Source: Ascarosepion bandense (lineage: Eukaryota; Mollusca; Cephalopoda; Sepiida; Sepiidae). Taken from it: a stretch of 64,000 nucleotides of DNA. Under the pieces are notes generated by a model. That model ran no database searches. It saw nothing but the letters and a program-made list of their open reading frames with translations, and was not told where the DNA came from. Where the stretch lies: NCBI GenBank assembly GCA_037127315.1, contig JBBBDQ010000308.1, positions 2,333,024 through 2,397,023 of the forward strand. The letters run 5' to 3'. Both the position numbers and the translations under genes were made by a program. Of this stretch, positions 46,000 to 56,850 are shown in pieces; position 1 is the stretch's first letter, and every line of letters starts with the position of its first letter.

Positions 46000-46866
46000 T
46001 CTGTATGTAAGTATGTATTAAAAATAAACTTTTCCAAGCAATATACAAAGTTTATCTGAAACAATTTTACTTATTTCAAATAAAGCTTACAAATTAAAAA
46101 AAAAAAGAAAATTTTCAATTTTGTTTTTGTCCAGAAGAATGATAAATTGCAAGAAAGGTTCATGCCATACAATTACAAAATAATGTAAGATATTCATTAG
46201 TTCAAAATTCAAATCAGTTCTAAAACTGTCTTTGTCATGTGCAATCTACCGATCATAAAATTAAAAAAAAAGTTAAAATGAATAATTTTCTGTCTCTTAC
46301 ATTTGAATGAAAAGTTCCAATTTTTTTTTTCTTGAAATATATTAAAAACAGGTTTATTGCTTTTGGTAATAAAAAAAAGAAATTGAAAAAGCAAAAATGG
46401 CCTCCTGGTTATATAGTTACTGAAAATAGATTCTTAAACGTTTCCTGGTATGAGATTTAAATTAATTCGATAATTTAGCTTTCTTCGTCAGATATGGTAA
46501 AATCAGATTTGGATTAGATTCTGAATGTGATGGAATGAAGAATTTCAATTTATCTTACTGAAAAACTAGCAAAAATACATACGGCTATTTTACTGTTACA
46601 GATATGAAATTGAAAAAGACTGGAAAGAATTCTGTTTCAAATATAATAAAATCCAGAGAAGTGTTTTTTGTTTTTCTTTTGTTTGTTTTTTTCAAATATC
46701 ATCAATAAAACATACAAGACACAGCCCTAAGGCACAAAGAATTTTATAATGGAAAAGATTTCTCGAATTAAAGAAAAAAGTTACTTTTGATTCCCCTTAC
46801 AATATCCACGCCTCCTGAACAATCAAATATTGGGGTCCACGTCATCCCATCAAAGATTACAAAAAC
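46000..46866. other. AT-rich spacer, no gene recognised
   Basis: Many A and T homopolymers; short open frames lack any domain. Confidence 0.5.
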
Positions 46867-47045
46867 ATCAGTCAGTCAATACACATTTGGATAATCATGT
46901 CTCGTAGGAGATATATAACTGACTTGGCAGAATAATTTTTCGTAGTAGATTGCCATTACTATATGCGCTAGACTGGTTGACAACCGCTGCTACAGAACCC
47001 AATTGGTTATCCTATTTAACACATAGCTAAAAGGAAGAAACGAAA
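46867..47045 (-). mobile_element. tRNA(Arg)-like SINE, tail half, diverged
   Basis: CATCAGTCAGTCAATACAC, a broken hairpin (CATGTCTCGTAGGAGATATA), then TAGATTGCCATTACTATATG and ACCCAATTGGTTATCCTATT. Head absent. Confidence 0.72.
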
Positions 47046-47054
47046 AAGGACCAT

Positions 47055-47290
47055 ACAGCATCAGGAATATACAACTGAGGTTTCTGGGATACATTATGAG
47101 GAAAGAGGACTTGGAGAATCTAATACAGACAGGACGGATAAAGAGAAAGAGAGACAGGGGAAAGCAGCGCTTGGCATACGATGAGCTTGAACAAGTGGAT
47201 GGCTGTACAGTGTTTGGGAGAGAAACAATGTTAGTGTGATAAGAGATAGGAAAATGTGGAGGGCCATGATCGCCTATGTTTTAAAAGAAC
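47055..47290 (+). pseudogene. RTE-like LINE extreme C-terminus
   Basis: Reads NIQLRFLGYIMRKEDLENLI, QTGRIKRKRDRGKQRLAYDE and, after a stop, RDRKMWRAMIAYVLKEHGT with a TAA stop at the expected end. The 3' UTR leads straight into the 51-bp minisatellite. Confidence 0.8.
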
Positions 47291-47304
47291 ACGGTACATA
47301 AAAA

Positions 47305-47945
47305 TAAAGTAAAGGTAAGAGATATTCAAACCGAGTAGGCCACATACTCTAACAGAATCAAATAGGTAGGACATATTCCAACCGAGTCGGCCATGTACTC
47401 TACCTGAATTAAAGGGGTAGGTCGTATTTAAACCGCATAGAAAACTTATTCTACCAGAATCCAAAGGGTAAATCATATTTAAACCGGGTAGGCCATGTAC
47501 TCTACCAGAATCAAGGGGTAGGCCAGATTCAAACCGGGTAGGTCACGTATTCTATCAAAATTAAAGGAGTAGAAAATATTCAAACCGGGTAGGCCACGTT
47601 CTCTAACAGAATCAAGGGATAGGCCAGATTCAAACCGGGTAGGTCACGTATTCTATCAAAATTAAAGGGGTAGAAAATATTCAAACCGGGTAGGCCACGT
47701 TCTCTAACAGAATCAAGGGATAGGCCAGATTCAAACCGGGTAGGTCACGTATTCTATCAAAATTAAAGTGGTAGAAAATATTCAAACCGGGTAGGCCACG
47801 TTCTCTAACAGAATCAAAGGGGTAGGTCACATTCAAACTGGGTAGGCAATGTACTCTACCAGAATCAAAGGAGTAGACCATATTCAAAGCGGGTAGGCCA
47901 TGTAAACAAACAGAATTAAAGAGGTAAGCCATATAATATGAAGGC
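47305..47945 (+). repeat. 51-bp minisatellite on a LINE 3' end (~12 copies)
   Basis: Units of about 49-51 bp of the form ATTCAAACCGGGTAGGCCAC then TTCTCTAACAGAATCAAAGG and GGTAGG. A minus-strand frame stays open by 17-residue steps, which follows from the unit length. Two diverged units of the same repeat lie at 56455-56530 beside another fragment of this LINE family, so the repeat belongs to the LINE 3' UTR. Confidence 0.88.
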
Positions 47946-48544
47946 ATTAAAAAAATTCAGCAAGCATGATCGACTTTCTGGGGTAAATCCAACTAGAAAA
48001 TAACTGATGAATAACATTTAAAAAAAGAAAAGAAAACAAAACAATAACTTTCATGACTCCTTATCATCAATATATATATATGTATGGATTTTATCGGTCG
48101 CTGAAATCTTTGTAGGTACTATAAAAAGATTTTTCTTAAAGAAAACATTATCTTTTATTTTGACAATATCTTAATATTTAACGAGGGTCATGTTTCAAAT
48201 GATAGACATTTTAAAAGAGTGTTAAGCCCTGTATTAATGACATCTAATTTCCGAAAATGAATAGGACCCTGAAGGGTGAACCCACCCCGAATACAAAAAT
48301 GCTTCTAATGCTACAATTATGTGAAATATTGTCGTATTGCTGAAGAAAAAACATAACCGTCAATCTCCGTTACGATAAACATTAAATCAATACATGAACT
48401 GAAGATATAATTATTCATCGAAATGAAACTTATAATAAAAATGTTTCATGAACATATGTTGTGAATTGTATATGAGACACGCCAATACAATATTTGATGA
48501 AAACCTCAAAAATTGCCAGAACTTATTTCAATGGATATATATAT
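47946..48544. other. AT-rich spacer, no gene recognised
   Basis: No open frame or repeat with support; one short TATA tract near 48070. Confidence 0.5.
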
Positions 48545-49195
48545 ATATATTGTAATTTTATTACAATGGTTTATAAAAGTATAATATCACTACAAAAAAT
48601 GTTCATGTTTCAGAACAAAAATGTTCCTCTTGAGTTGATGAGCTAAAATAAAAGGTGAAAATGATTAATTCTTAAAATATAAGATAAATTCATCGTTATT
48701 TAGAAAATTAGGGAGAGGTAGTTGGAGAAAGGGCTTTAGGTGTGTCAATATCTTTCAATCAAAATAAAAAAAATACAACCTGCCGTTAAAAAAAAACCTA
48801 AAATCAAACCTCCTGTTAAAGATTACTGTCTACCCATTTTTAAAAAATCTAAGGTTCCATTATGTATCTTATCCAGACAAAATTAAAAAATGACATGTGT
48901 AGATCCAAGTCATCGTACCCTCTTTCATAACCCAAATGTTATATCTCTATGGTTACATAATTCTCAATTTTGATTAAACAATATTGACACACTTAAAGCA
49001 TTTCCTTTAACTACCACTCCCTAATTTTCTAAATAACCATGAATTCATCTTATATTTTAAAAATAAATTATTTCCACTATTTATTTTAACATATCACTTG
49101 AAGAGGAACAGTATTGTTCTGAAACATGAAAATTTTTGTGTAGTGATATTATGCTTTTATAAACAATTGTATTAAAAAAATACAATATTACGCTC
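48545..49195. mobile_element. Foldback element with ~220-bp inverted arms
   Basis: Left arm 48548-48768 and right arm 48964-49190 are reverse complements at about 85% by eye: GTTTATAAAAG, TAATATCACTACA, CATGTTTCAGAACAA, AAATATAAGAT, TTATTTAGAAAATTAGGGAG, GTGTGTCAATAT, TTCAATCAAAAT-like. The interior (~195 bp) is non-coding. No transposase, so it is a MITE or foldback element. The outer ends adjoin TA tracts. Confidence 0.82.
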
Positions 49196-49275
49196 TACTC
49201 TGTATCGAGAACTCTTTATAAATGTAAATGTTTAAAAAGTGGGTTTTAATCTACGTGTTCTTTCACTTTTTGTAA

Positions 49276-49552
49276 TATATATATATATTTATATATATAT
49301 ATATATATAGTATTAGATTATTCTGTTTCATAATAGTCAGCTTAGCTTTGGGAAGGTACATTAATTGTCCTAATGCGCCCTTGCAATTCCGGGTTGCGTT
49401 TTCTGTCCTCTGTTAAAACACTTCCCAGATATTTAAACTATGACATTTATAATTTGCATACTGGTCTCCTCTGTTCTCTTGTAATTGATGATTAATTTTT
49501 CTTCTTGTTCTCTTCCACTACTTTCCGTGGGAGTTCTGACTGACTGAGTGAC

Positions 49553-49595
<43 letters not shown>

Positions 49596-49800
49596 GAGAT
49601 AGACAGATAGATATAGGTATAGATATATATATCTATATATATAAAGAATTTACATATACATTATATATTTATATAAATGTATATATTATATATTGATTTA
49701 TATATTATATATATATTATATATATTATATTTATATATATTATATACTTGTATACATATAAATTTATGCATATCATATATATATATATATATATATATTT
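49276..49800. repeat. Several (TA)n tracts and AT-rich DNA with a LINE scrap
   Basis: TA tracts at 49276-49310, 49556-49592 and irregularly 49600-49798. Within it, 49370-49440 on the minus strand resembles the FKYLGS-type segment of RTE-like LINEs (TTAAAACACTTCCCAGATAT). The Jockey/CR1-like LINE tail starts at the right edge. Confidence 0.75.
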
Positions 49801-52800
49801 TTTATAAGCGTTTCACCCCGAGCAAGGCATGTCACTGCCACTACTGTGCAGGGGGCTACGTAGAGGGGAGAAAGGCTGATTAAATATAGGAAATGACAGA
49901 GGGTGGGTGATAGGAGGGTAAGGATACCGAGAATGAGGGTTGGGTAGATGAGAGTGTTGTGAGAATAGTTGGGAGTTAGTGTGATAGGAGGTGTCTATTG
50001 ACCCTACATTTAAACACCTGGAGATTGTAACTGTCGGGAAAACAGACTTGTGGAAGGGAGTTCCACAGGCGGGAAGCGCGAGAAAAGAAGCTGTTGGAGT
50101 AGAATTTACGGTTACATCTTATTTGTTTAACTGTAAAAGGGTGGGACCTAGTTACTAATCTAGTATCTCGTGTAAATTCGTGCTTAGGCGGCACCAATGA
50201 TCTAAGCTCATCGGAGCAGAAGCCATGAAAGTACTTGTAGAAGAGGCACAGGGAAGCCACATCACGCCGGTGTGAGAGCGGCTGCAGCAGGTCCGCCAAG
50301 TCAGTATCAACCACGTTACAGATCCTCCTTTGTATTTTGTCAAGAAGCCCAAGGAGAGCAGCAGGGGCACCCGACCAGATATGGCAGCAATATTCAATAC
50401 ACGGGCGAATGGTAGATTTGTATATGTGCAGAATAGATTCAGGTGGGAAAAATTTCCGGGCCCTGCACAGGGAGCCCACTTTCATAGCAGCAGATTTGGC
50501 AATGGATTCAATATAGTCATTCCATTTGAGGTCCGCCGAGAGTGTAAGGCCAAGGAGGCGTAGTATTTTACTCTCTGGGAGACTAGCCTGTCCCATGCTA
50601 ATGGGAGGTAGATGCGATTTGTCTATGGTGATTAGTTGATAACAGCTTTGTTTTGGAGGCATTGAAATTTACCAACCATTTCCTACCCCTGGTCACTACG
50701 GATTGGAGGTCCCTTTCAAGTACGGCAGCGAGGTTCACTTTGTCGTCCAGACCTGGTTTCTGATCGATGCGGGAGTAGATTGTTGTATCGTCGGCATACA
50801 TGCTAACTTGGGATCTAATGGTGTCGGGGAGATCATTAATGTAGATCAGAAAGAGCGTGGGGCCTAGGATATAACCTTGAGAGACGCCCGCGTTCGTCTG
50901 GTAGTTTTGGGAGGCATGCCCATTTAATACCACCTTCAATGTGCAGTTAGAGAGGAAAGACTGGATGAGGTCAAACAGATGTCCAGTTATCCCATAGCTC
51001 CGCAGTTTGCACAAGAGGCCGGCATGCCAGACCCTGTCGAATGCTTTGGAGATATCCAAGGCAACGGTTCGGGCTTCACCATTCTTGTCAAGTGCCCGGT
51101 ATATGTATTCGGTAATGGTCGTTAGCATATCAGCAGTAGACCTGGTGAAGCGAAACCCATACTGTTTGTCAGAGAGAAGCCCGTTGGCCATAAGATGCTG
51201 AGTCACCTCGGCGTTGATAATGGCTTCGAAAACTTTGCCAAAGATTGGAAGGAGACTAATAGGACGGTAATTGGCGGGGTCTGAGGGTTCGCCAGAATTC
51301 TTAAATATAGGTACTACGCAGGAGGACTTCCAACAGGCAGGAAAGCAGGAAGCAGATAGGCAGAGGTTATAGAGTTTAGAGAGGACAGAGGAGAGTTCTG
51401 GAGCACATTTCTTCAGTACTATGACTGGGATTCCGTCACCGCCGCTCGCTTTGTGTGGGTCAAGTTGCGCAATTATCTTGGCAACCAGCGAGGGTGTAAT
51501 GTGGACGGTATTTAGTTGAGCCTTAGTTCTGGGTGGGAAGTCTGGTGTAGGTATTCCTAACGAGTCCAGTGTCGAATTGGTTGAGAATCTACGGGCAAAG
51601 CATTCAGCCTTGTCGGCTGGGGAGGTGAGAACTTCAAATTCATTGATTAGTGGGGGTATTGAAGTCTTGTTCCTGCTGAGCACGCTTTTGCAGAGACGCC
51701 AGTAATCTTTGGAGCCAAACTTAGAGGATGCTATGCGTTGCCTAATTCTGGTAGCAAACGCCCTCTTGGCTTCGTTCAGTACTTTTTTACACTTGTTCCG
51801 TGCTGAGGTGAAAAGACGCCTGTTTTGGTTCGACGAGCAGCTTCGATAGAGCCGGAAGAAATGGTTCCGGTGGGCAATAGCGGCCGAGCAAGCGGGTGAG
51901 AACCAGGGGGACGAATTTGGTTTTAGTTGGAATTTTCTGGCAGGGATAAAAGCATCGATGCCAGCCTTAACCCAAGAGGAGACTTCGGAGGCACAGTCTT
52001 CGACAGGAAGATCAAAGACGTTGTTCCAGGGGACGTCGCAGGGGAAGTCCCTGAACGAGTCCCAGTCGGCTCTTTAGTAGCAGTATGATATTCTCCTGGT
52101 CTGGTTTTCTTGGGTAGAGTTAGTGTGGATTGATATGTTTACGGAGACTACGGCGTGGTCAGAGTTTCCGAGGGGGCAGAGTTGCCTGGTAGTGCAGGAG
52201 TCTGGGATGGAGGTAAAACAAAGGTCGAGTAAAGAGTCCCTTCCGTTAGGGTTTTTAGAGAAACGCGTGGGGAAGTCCACCACTTGCGTTAGAGCTTGGG
52301 CTATTGAAAAGTGCATGGTGCGGATCCCAGCAAGGTCGGTGGCTGAGTTTTCAAGCCACTTGGTGTGGTGAGCGTTAAAATCGCCAAACACAAATATATG
52401 GGCAGATGGGTGAGAAGAAATGGCCCTGTCGATGTTAGTAGAGATGCAATCAAGTAACGTACAGTCAGAGGAGGAGGGGGAGCGGTAGAGGAAGAAGAGA
52501 TAGCTAACCGAGCTTAGAAGTGAGAGACGGAAGCACATGAAGGAATGATCAAGGGATTCAAGAGATGTGACCCTGGCTAGGGGGAGTTGTTCGCTGACAT
52601 ATACACCAAGCCCATGCATATGGACATTGGAGTCCTTCCTGAAGAGAGGAAGGTAACCAGAAACGAACAGCTCTGAAGAGGGGATAGAAGGGTCAAGGTT
52701 AGTATCACATATAGCTAAAATATCGGGTGAGTTAGTTAGAAGGAAAGACTCTACACTATTAAAGTTACTGCGAATACCTCGTATATTTGTGAAGGTAACG

Positions 52801-53337
52801 CAGATAGGTTTGGGCGATTTACGACTAGCTGGTTTAGGCTTGCTATTTTGTTTGTTTAATTTCATGCTGGTTATAGTTGTGCATAGAGAGAGGTCTAGAG
52901 TAGGGTCAGGTGGTCGTTAATTGCAGCAGGTGAAGGATGGTGAATGGCGCCGCCTGCAGCATAATGTGGCCTCGGGGTTGCCCATCGGAAATTCATGCAG
53001 GGACGCCCGTCCATGCGCGAAATGGCACTACAGGAACCCCGATATTATTCAACTGTTGATCAGAGCACCCTCTCGAGACGCTACGCAAGAGTTCGGGCTC
53101 CTAACTACCAGTCGGAAGCAGCAACCAGGAAACTGCCAACCCGGTACCCTCAGAATGAAGAGACATTGCCACCATACTCACCAACTACAAAAAGCTTCCA
53201 GCCAAACCGACAAAGACCGAAAAAGAGAGAGATGAACCGGGAACCCCTTCCTAAACAAGAAACAAGGCGATCACCTCTACTCCTGTCCAAAAGAAGGGGG
53301 TGGGAGTGTGAGACCGGGCGATAGAAGTTACTATCTA
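49800..53337 (-). mobile_element. Jockey/CR1-like LINE, essentially full length (~3.5 kb)
   Basis: Runs on the minus strand from a 5' end CTATCGCCCGGTCTCACAC (about 53337) through a ~470-nt 5' UTR, one long ORF (52865-49976), a ~170-nt 3' UTR and the tail GTAGCCCCCTGCACAGTAG, GGCATGTCACTGCC (plus-strand reading) and a short A tail at 49800. Its 5' end equals that of the short derived elements at 44826 and 57656, which marks the true 5' end. No ORF1 is seen. Inserted beside (TA)n DNA. Confidence 0.88.
49976..52865 (-). pseudogene. LINE endonuclease-reverse transcriptase ORF (one stop, one frameshift)
   Basis: ATG at 52865. The N-terminal AP-like endonuclease has ICVTFTNIRGIRSNF, GDFNAHHTKW and SDHAVV motifs. 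An in-frame TAA at 52074-52076 interrupts; the same frame continues to 50598 with the reverse transcriptase: PHKASGGDGIP, NYRPISLLPIFGKVFEAI, ALDISKAFDRVWH, AGVSQGYILGPTLF and catalytic MYADDTTIYS. A single extra A near 50612-50618 shifts to the frame ending 49976 with LGLTLSADLKWNDY, YKSTIRPCIEYCCHIWSGAP and RLWNSLPQVCFPDSYNLQVF. Only two lesions in ~2.9 kb, so it died recently. It would act in the nucleus by target-primed reverse transcription. Confidence 0.92.
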
Positions 53338-53408
53338 CTCCAATTAAAAAAAAAAAAAAAAGAATAAATGTGTGACTGAAGTTAATTAAGTTTTAACTTA
53401 GTATAAGT

Positions 53409-54042
53409 CAAACCTAAATTTGATAATTAAGAACAATTTACACAAAAATTAGGCAGAAAAGATAAGAACCAAAATAAAATAAAATAAAAAATACAAATAA
53501 AAATACAAATCAAAATAAATAAATAAATAATTAAAAAAATAAGATCACACTGGCTAAACTCACCAAGTTGCAGGCTGGCTGACAGAAAAAAGTTAAGAAA
53601 ATTTCAAAAATTATCTTCATTTTGTTTCTTCTATACAGTTCTGGAAAGTTTAAGTTATCTTGAGTAAGCAGTAACAGACAGTAGTGTGATGGGGGGGATC
53701 ACCTCAGAGCCATGTGTCCAGTTAGCAAGGAAGAGAGAGAGAACAATAAAATAAAATAAAAAAAACAAACATGGCCGGTCTTAGAATTCCTACATATAAC
53801 CAAAACCCTAATATACCAAACCTAAATTTGATAATTAAGAACAATTTACACAAAAATTAGGCAGAAAAGATAAGAACCGAAATAAAATAAAATAAAAAAT
53901 ACAAATCAAAATACAAATCAAAATAAATAAATAAATAAATAATTCAAAAAATAAGATCACACTGGCTAAACTCACCAAGTTGCAGGCTGGCTGACAGAAA
54001 AAAGTTAAGAAAATTTCAAAAATTATCTTCATTTTGTTTCTT
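53409..54042. repeat. ~230-bp near-identical direct duplication
   Basis: 53409-53636 and 53817-54042 both contain ACCTAAATTTGATAATTAAG, AGGCAGAAAAGATAAGAACC, CACACTGGCTAAACTCACC and TTGCAGGCTGGCTGACAG, differing at only a few sites. The ~180 bp between contains a G7 run and TGTCCAGTTAGCAAGGAAG. Too similar to be old; the mechanism is unclear. Confidence 0.9.
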
Positions 54043-54061
54043 ATATATATATATATATAAT

Positions 54062-54170
54062 GTCTACGGTTATATCATGTTGAATACACCCGTTCTCGAA
54101 GTTAGGCAACATCGAGCCTGGTCAGTACTAAGATAGGTGACCGTTTGAGAATACTTGGTGCTGTAAACGT
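54062..54170 (+). rRNA. 5S rRNA-like sequence 2 (pseudogene)
   Basis: Matches 5S rRNA end to end: GTCTACGGTTATATCATG, TTGAATACACCCG, TTCTCGAAGTTAGGCAAC, ATCGAGCCTGGTCAGTACTA, AGATAGGTGACCG, TTTGAGAATACTTGGTG and CTGTAAACG. It lacks ~9 nt before box A (the GTCTGATCT-like part) but keeps the box C region, the reverse of the copy at 19018. Its 3' side runs into mariner DNA. Confidence 0.85.
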
Positions 54171-54171
54171 A

Positions 54172-54432
54172 AGGACCAAGAATGCGATCAACCTTTCCTT
54201 TTCTGCTGTTGAAGCAGCTGTTCACACGAGACAGGATGCGTTCGACTTCTCTGGGCTTCAAATCGTACGGCATCCAGTATCCTTGCTTTTGAATAATTCC
54301 TTATGCTTTGAAACATTTCGAAACTGTTGTGCGATTAACACCTAATGTTTCTGCAAGTTCAGCTGTAGTCTCACCTGAATTTTCATGAAGTAATGCCTTT
54401 AATTCTTTTTGTGCGCCAGAGCGTTCTTTATC
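54172..54432 (-). pseudogene. Mariner transposase N-terminal fragment
   Basis: Minus strand from 54432: KELKALLHENSGETTAELAE, TLGVNRTTVSKCFKA, a stop, then GIIQKQGYWMPYDLKPREVE; after a frameshift the other frame gives CEQLLQQQKRKG. These are the second helix-turn-helix and linker of a mariner transposase, a different lineage from the element at 15115. The catalytic domain is absent. Confidence 0.85.
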
Positions 54433-54599
54433 TTAAACATTAAAAATCATTATTTTTGAAGCGTCTAAATTAATCTCTGCGTGTTTTTTTTGACAGAGCA
54501 AGGTTGCCGTAAGTCCCAGCAAGAATTCTCTGTGCATCAGTCGCAGATTTTCTTGCCACGACAAGAAGAGAGGAACCGATAATACACAAAGATGAGGAC

Positions 54600-55690
54600 G
54601 GACAGGAAATATTAAAGAACGAAATGGAAGCTGCAATGGCCAAAATGTATAGGAACAAAACAGCTGGACCAGATGGCATTGTAATAGAGTTGCTGGTACC
54701 CCTGGTTACATTCGGCGTAGAGAAATTTACACAACTTACAAATGAAATTTATAACAGTGGTGTAATATCGGACGACCTAAGCAAGTCTATTTTTATAGCA
54801 CTGCCTAAAAACCCAAGTGAAAACTCCACCGAACAATCAGTTTAATAAGCCACATTATAAAACTGATCGTCCGATTCCTGATGAATAAACCAAAAAGCAG
54901 AATCAGGCCAGAAATAGGACAAAAACAGTGCGGGTTCATCAAAGACACTGGAACAAAAACGCCATATTTATGATTCGGATGTTATCCGAAAGAGGAATAC
55001 AAATGAAAAAGAACATATACCTATGTTTTATCGATTATGCGAAGGTGTTCGACAAAATATGCAGTAAAGAATTAATAGAAATGTTCATCAACCCCGACAT
55101 ATTTGGGAAATATATAAAAGTAATTAAGAATCTCTACACGCAGCAGGATGTGCGTTGTGGTGCAGTGGATATCGGCTCGGAACGAGAAACCGGGGAGCCG
55201 AGTTCGAATTCCACTTGAATCCATTGTATTCACTTACGCGCAAATACCCTTGGGAAAGGTATTAATCCGTCTCTACCTTCCAGTTATGGGTTAAATAGCA
55301 GGACAGATTGGGTTCTATATCTTTGGTCGGCAACCAGTCTACCGCAGAAAGCAATGGCAACTTACTGCGAGACATGATCGCCTAAGCGTGTATCACGTAT
55401 GGTACTTAACTGACTGACGCGCAGCAAACTGCCTGCATACGGACAGGTAACGAATTCAGCAGATATTCAAAGACAAAAAGGGGTGCAAGACAAGGATGTG
55501 TTTTTTCACCAGATTTATTCAACTTGTACAGCGAGAGTATTCAGAGTCGACTAGATTTTATGCCAGGATTCGTCATAGGAGGCCACAATTTATCCACCCC
55601 CAGAAAAAAAAATCGCCTTTTCCAAAAAATACAAAAATAAAAAATATATCGAAAATAAGGAGTCATGAAAGTTATTTTTTTGTTTTGTCT
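54600..55690 (+). pseudogene. RTE-like LINE reverse transcriptase, split by a SINE
   Basis: Fragments in order: NEMEAAMAKMYRNKTAGPDG (54624 on), FTQLTNEIYNSGVISDD, then with a frameshift GFIKDTGTKNAIFMIRMLSE, IYLCFIDYAKVFDKI (first catalytic Asp region) and NLYTQQD. After the SINE (55151-55418) the frame resumes with TACIRTGNEF and KKGARQGCVFSPDLFNLYSE and PGFVIGGHNL. The FADD/YADD box that should follow is lost. Same family as the C-terminal pieces at 8775 and 55735. Confidence 0.85.
55151..55418 (+). mobile_element. tRNA(Arg)-like SINE inserted in LINE RT
   Basis: Only plus-strand copy: A-box TGGTGCAGTGG, B-box GAGTTCGAATTCC, body and tail. Flanked by CGCAGCA on both sides (target-site duplication). 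The tail lacks ~45 bp including one arm of the hairpin (GCGAGACATGATCGCC). The insertion lies between codons for NLYTQQ and TACIRTG of the RT. Confidence 0.9.
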
Positions 55691-55734
55691 TGTTTTGTCA
55701 TTTTCTAGTTAGATTTACCCAGAAAATCTATGAT

Positions 55735-56450
55735 ATTTCCTTCAAGTTTTTCCTTCATCTTCGAAGATATTGTCCAGCATTCACTGCCATATTGAAGAAC
55801 TGGCATAACATAGCGATACAGTACCCTCTTCTTTGTTTCTAGCGAAATTGCCCTGTTTCTTAATATTTGACTCAAGTTCTGGAATGCTTCCTTCCCCATG
55901 CCAATTCGCCTTTGATGATATTGTCCAGCATTCACTGCCATATTGAAAAACTGATATCACATAGCAATCCAGTACACTCTTCTTTGTTTCTAGCGAAATT
56001 GTCCTGTTTCTTAATACTCTTCTCAGCTCCTGGAATGCATCCTTGTGCTTTTGGATCTCAGATATATAAATCTATATAAATTGTTGTGGCCACAAAGTAA
56101 GGGGTCAGTTTATATATTGAGTGTAACATGGAACTGATCCCCCATTTTATATCCAGTATCCTTCTGTAGAACAGCATTTCAGCTGCTTCTAGTTTTTCCT
56201 TCATCTTTGATGAAGGAAAAATATTGTCTAGCATTCACTACCATATGAAAGAACTGACATCACATAGCAATCCAGTACTCTCTTCTTTGTTTCTAGCGAA
56301 ATTGCCCTGTTTCTTAAAACCTTACTCAATTTCTGGAATGCTTTCTTCCCCAAGCCAATTCGCCTTCGGATCTCTGTGTCGCACTTTCCGTCTTCTGTTA
56401 GAACACTTCCCAGGTATTTACATTTTTGTACTTGCTTGATTCTGTAGCCT
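55735..56450 (-). pseudogene. Three tandem partial copies of RTE-like LINE C-terminus
   Basis: Copy A (55735-55912), B (55912-56050) and C (56150-56450), all minus strand, each encode the segment GMGKEAFQNLSQILRNR, LETKKRVLYRYVMPVLQYG, ECWTISSKMKEKLE or parts of it. Copy C extends further to KYLGSVLTEDGKCDTEIRRR. They cannot be one element because the same codons recur; internal duplication or successive truncated insertions are possible. Confidence 0.8.
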
Positions 56451-56454
56451 ACAC

Positions 56455-56530
56455 GGTTTAAATATGGTCAACTTTTTGATTCGGGTAGAGTACTTGGACT
56501 ACCTGGTTTGAATATGTCTCACCTTTACTT
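56455..56530 (-). repeat. Two diverged units of the LINE-linked 51-bp minisatellite
   Basis: Minus strand: GTAAAGGTGAGACATATTCA, AACCAGGTAGTCCAAGTACT and CATATTTAAACCGTGTAGG match 47305-47420. The first includes the junction sequence AGTAAAGGT seen at the start of the large array. Confidence 0.75.
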
Positions 56531-56610
56531 CTGCATCTTGCAAAATGCAGGAATATTTAGTAATCTTTTGATATTAAATTTTTTTTTCATGGTTGTCTGT
56601 TTGTGGCTGG

Positions 56611-56850
56611 AATTCGGGGTTGAGTTTCTTATTAAAAAAATCATTTAACATATTATTTGTTCTTGTAAATAAGTTAAGTGTTAATTTCTTTTCAGGGTTA
56701 TCTGTTTGAGATGTAGTGCGTATTACTCGTATGATATAATTTATTCCGAGCCTCCAAAAAAGAAACGGGTGTGAAATTCGGGGTTGAGTTTCTTATTAAA
56801 AAAATTTGAAAATTTAACATATTATTTGCTCTGGTAAATAACTTAAGATA
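56611..56850. repeat. ~75-bp direct duplication
   Basis: AATTCGGGGTTGAGTTTCTT then ATTAAAAAAAT and TTTAACATATTATTTG occur at 56611-56680 and 56775-56850, with ~95 bp of other sequence between them. Confidence 0.8.

Noticed and set aside
52921..53324. Plus-strand frames of 104-109 codons as a gene
   Set aside because: They are antisense to the LINE 5' UTR, whose identity is fixed by the short derived elements.
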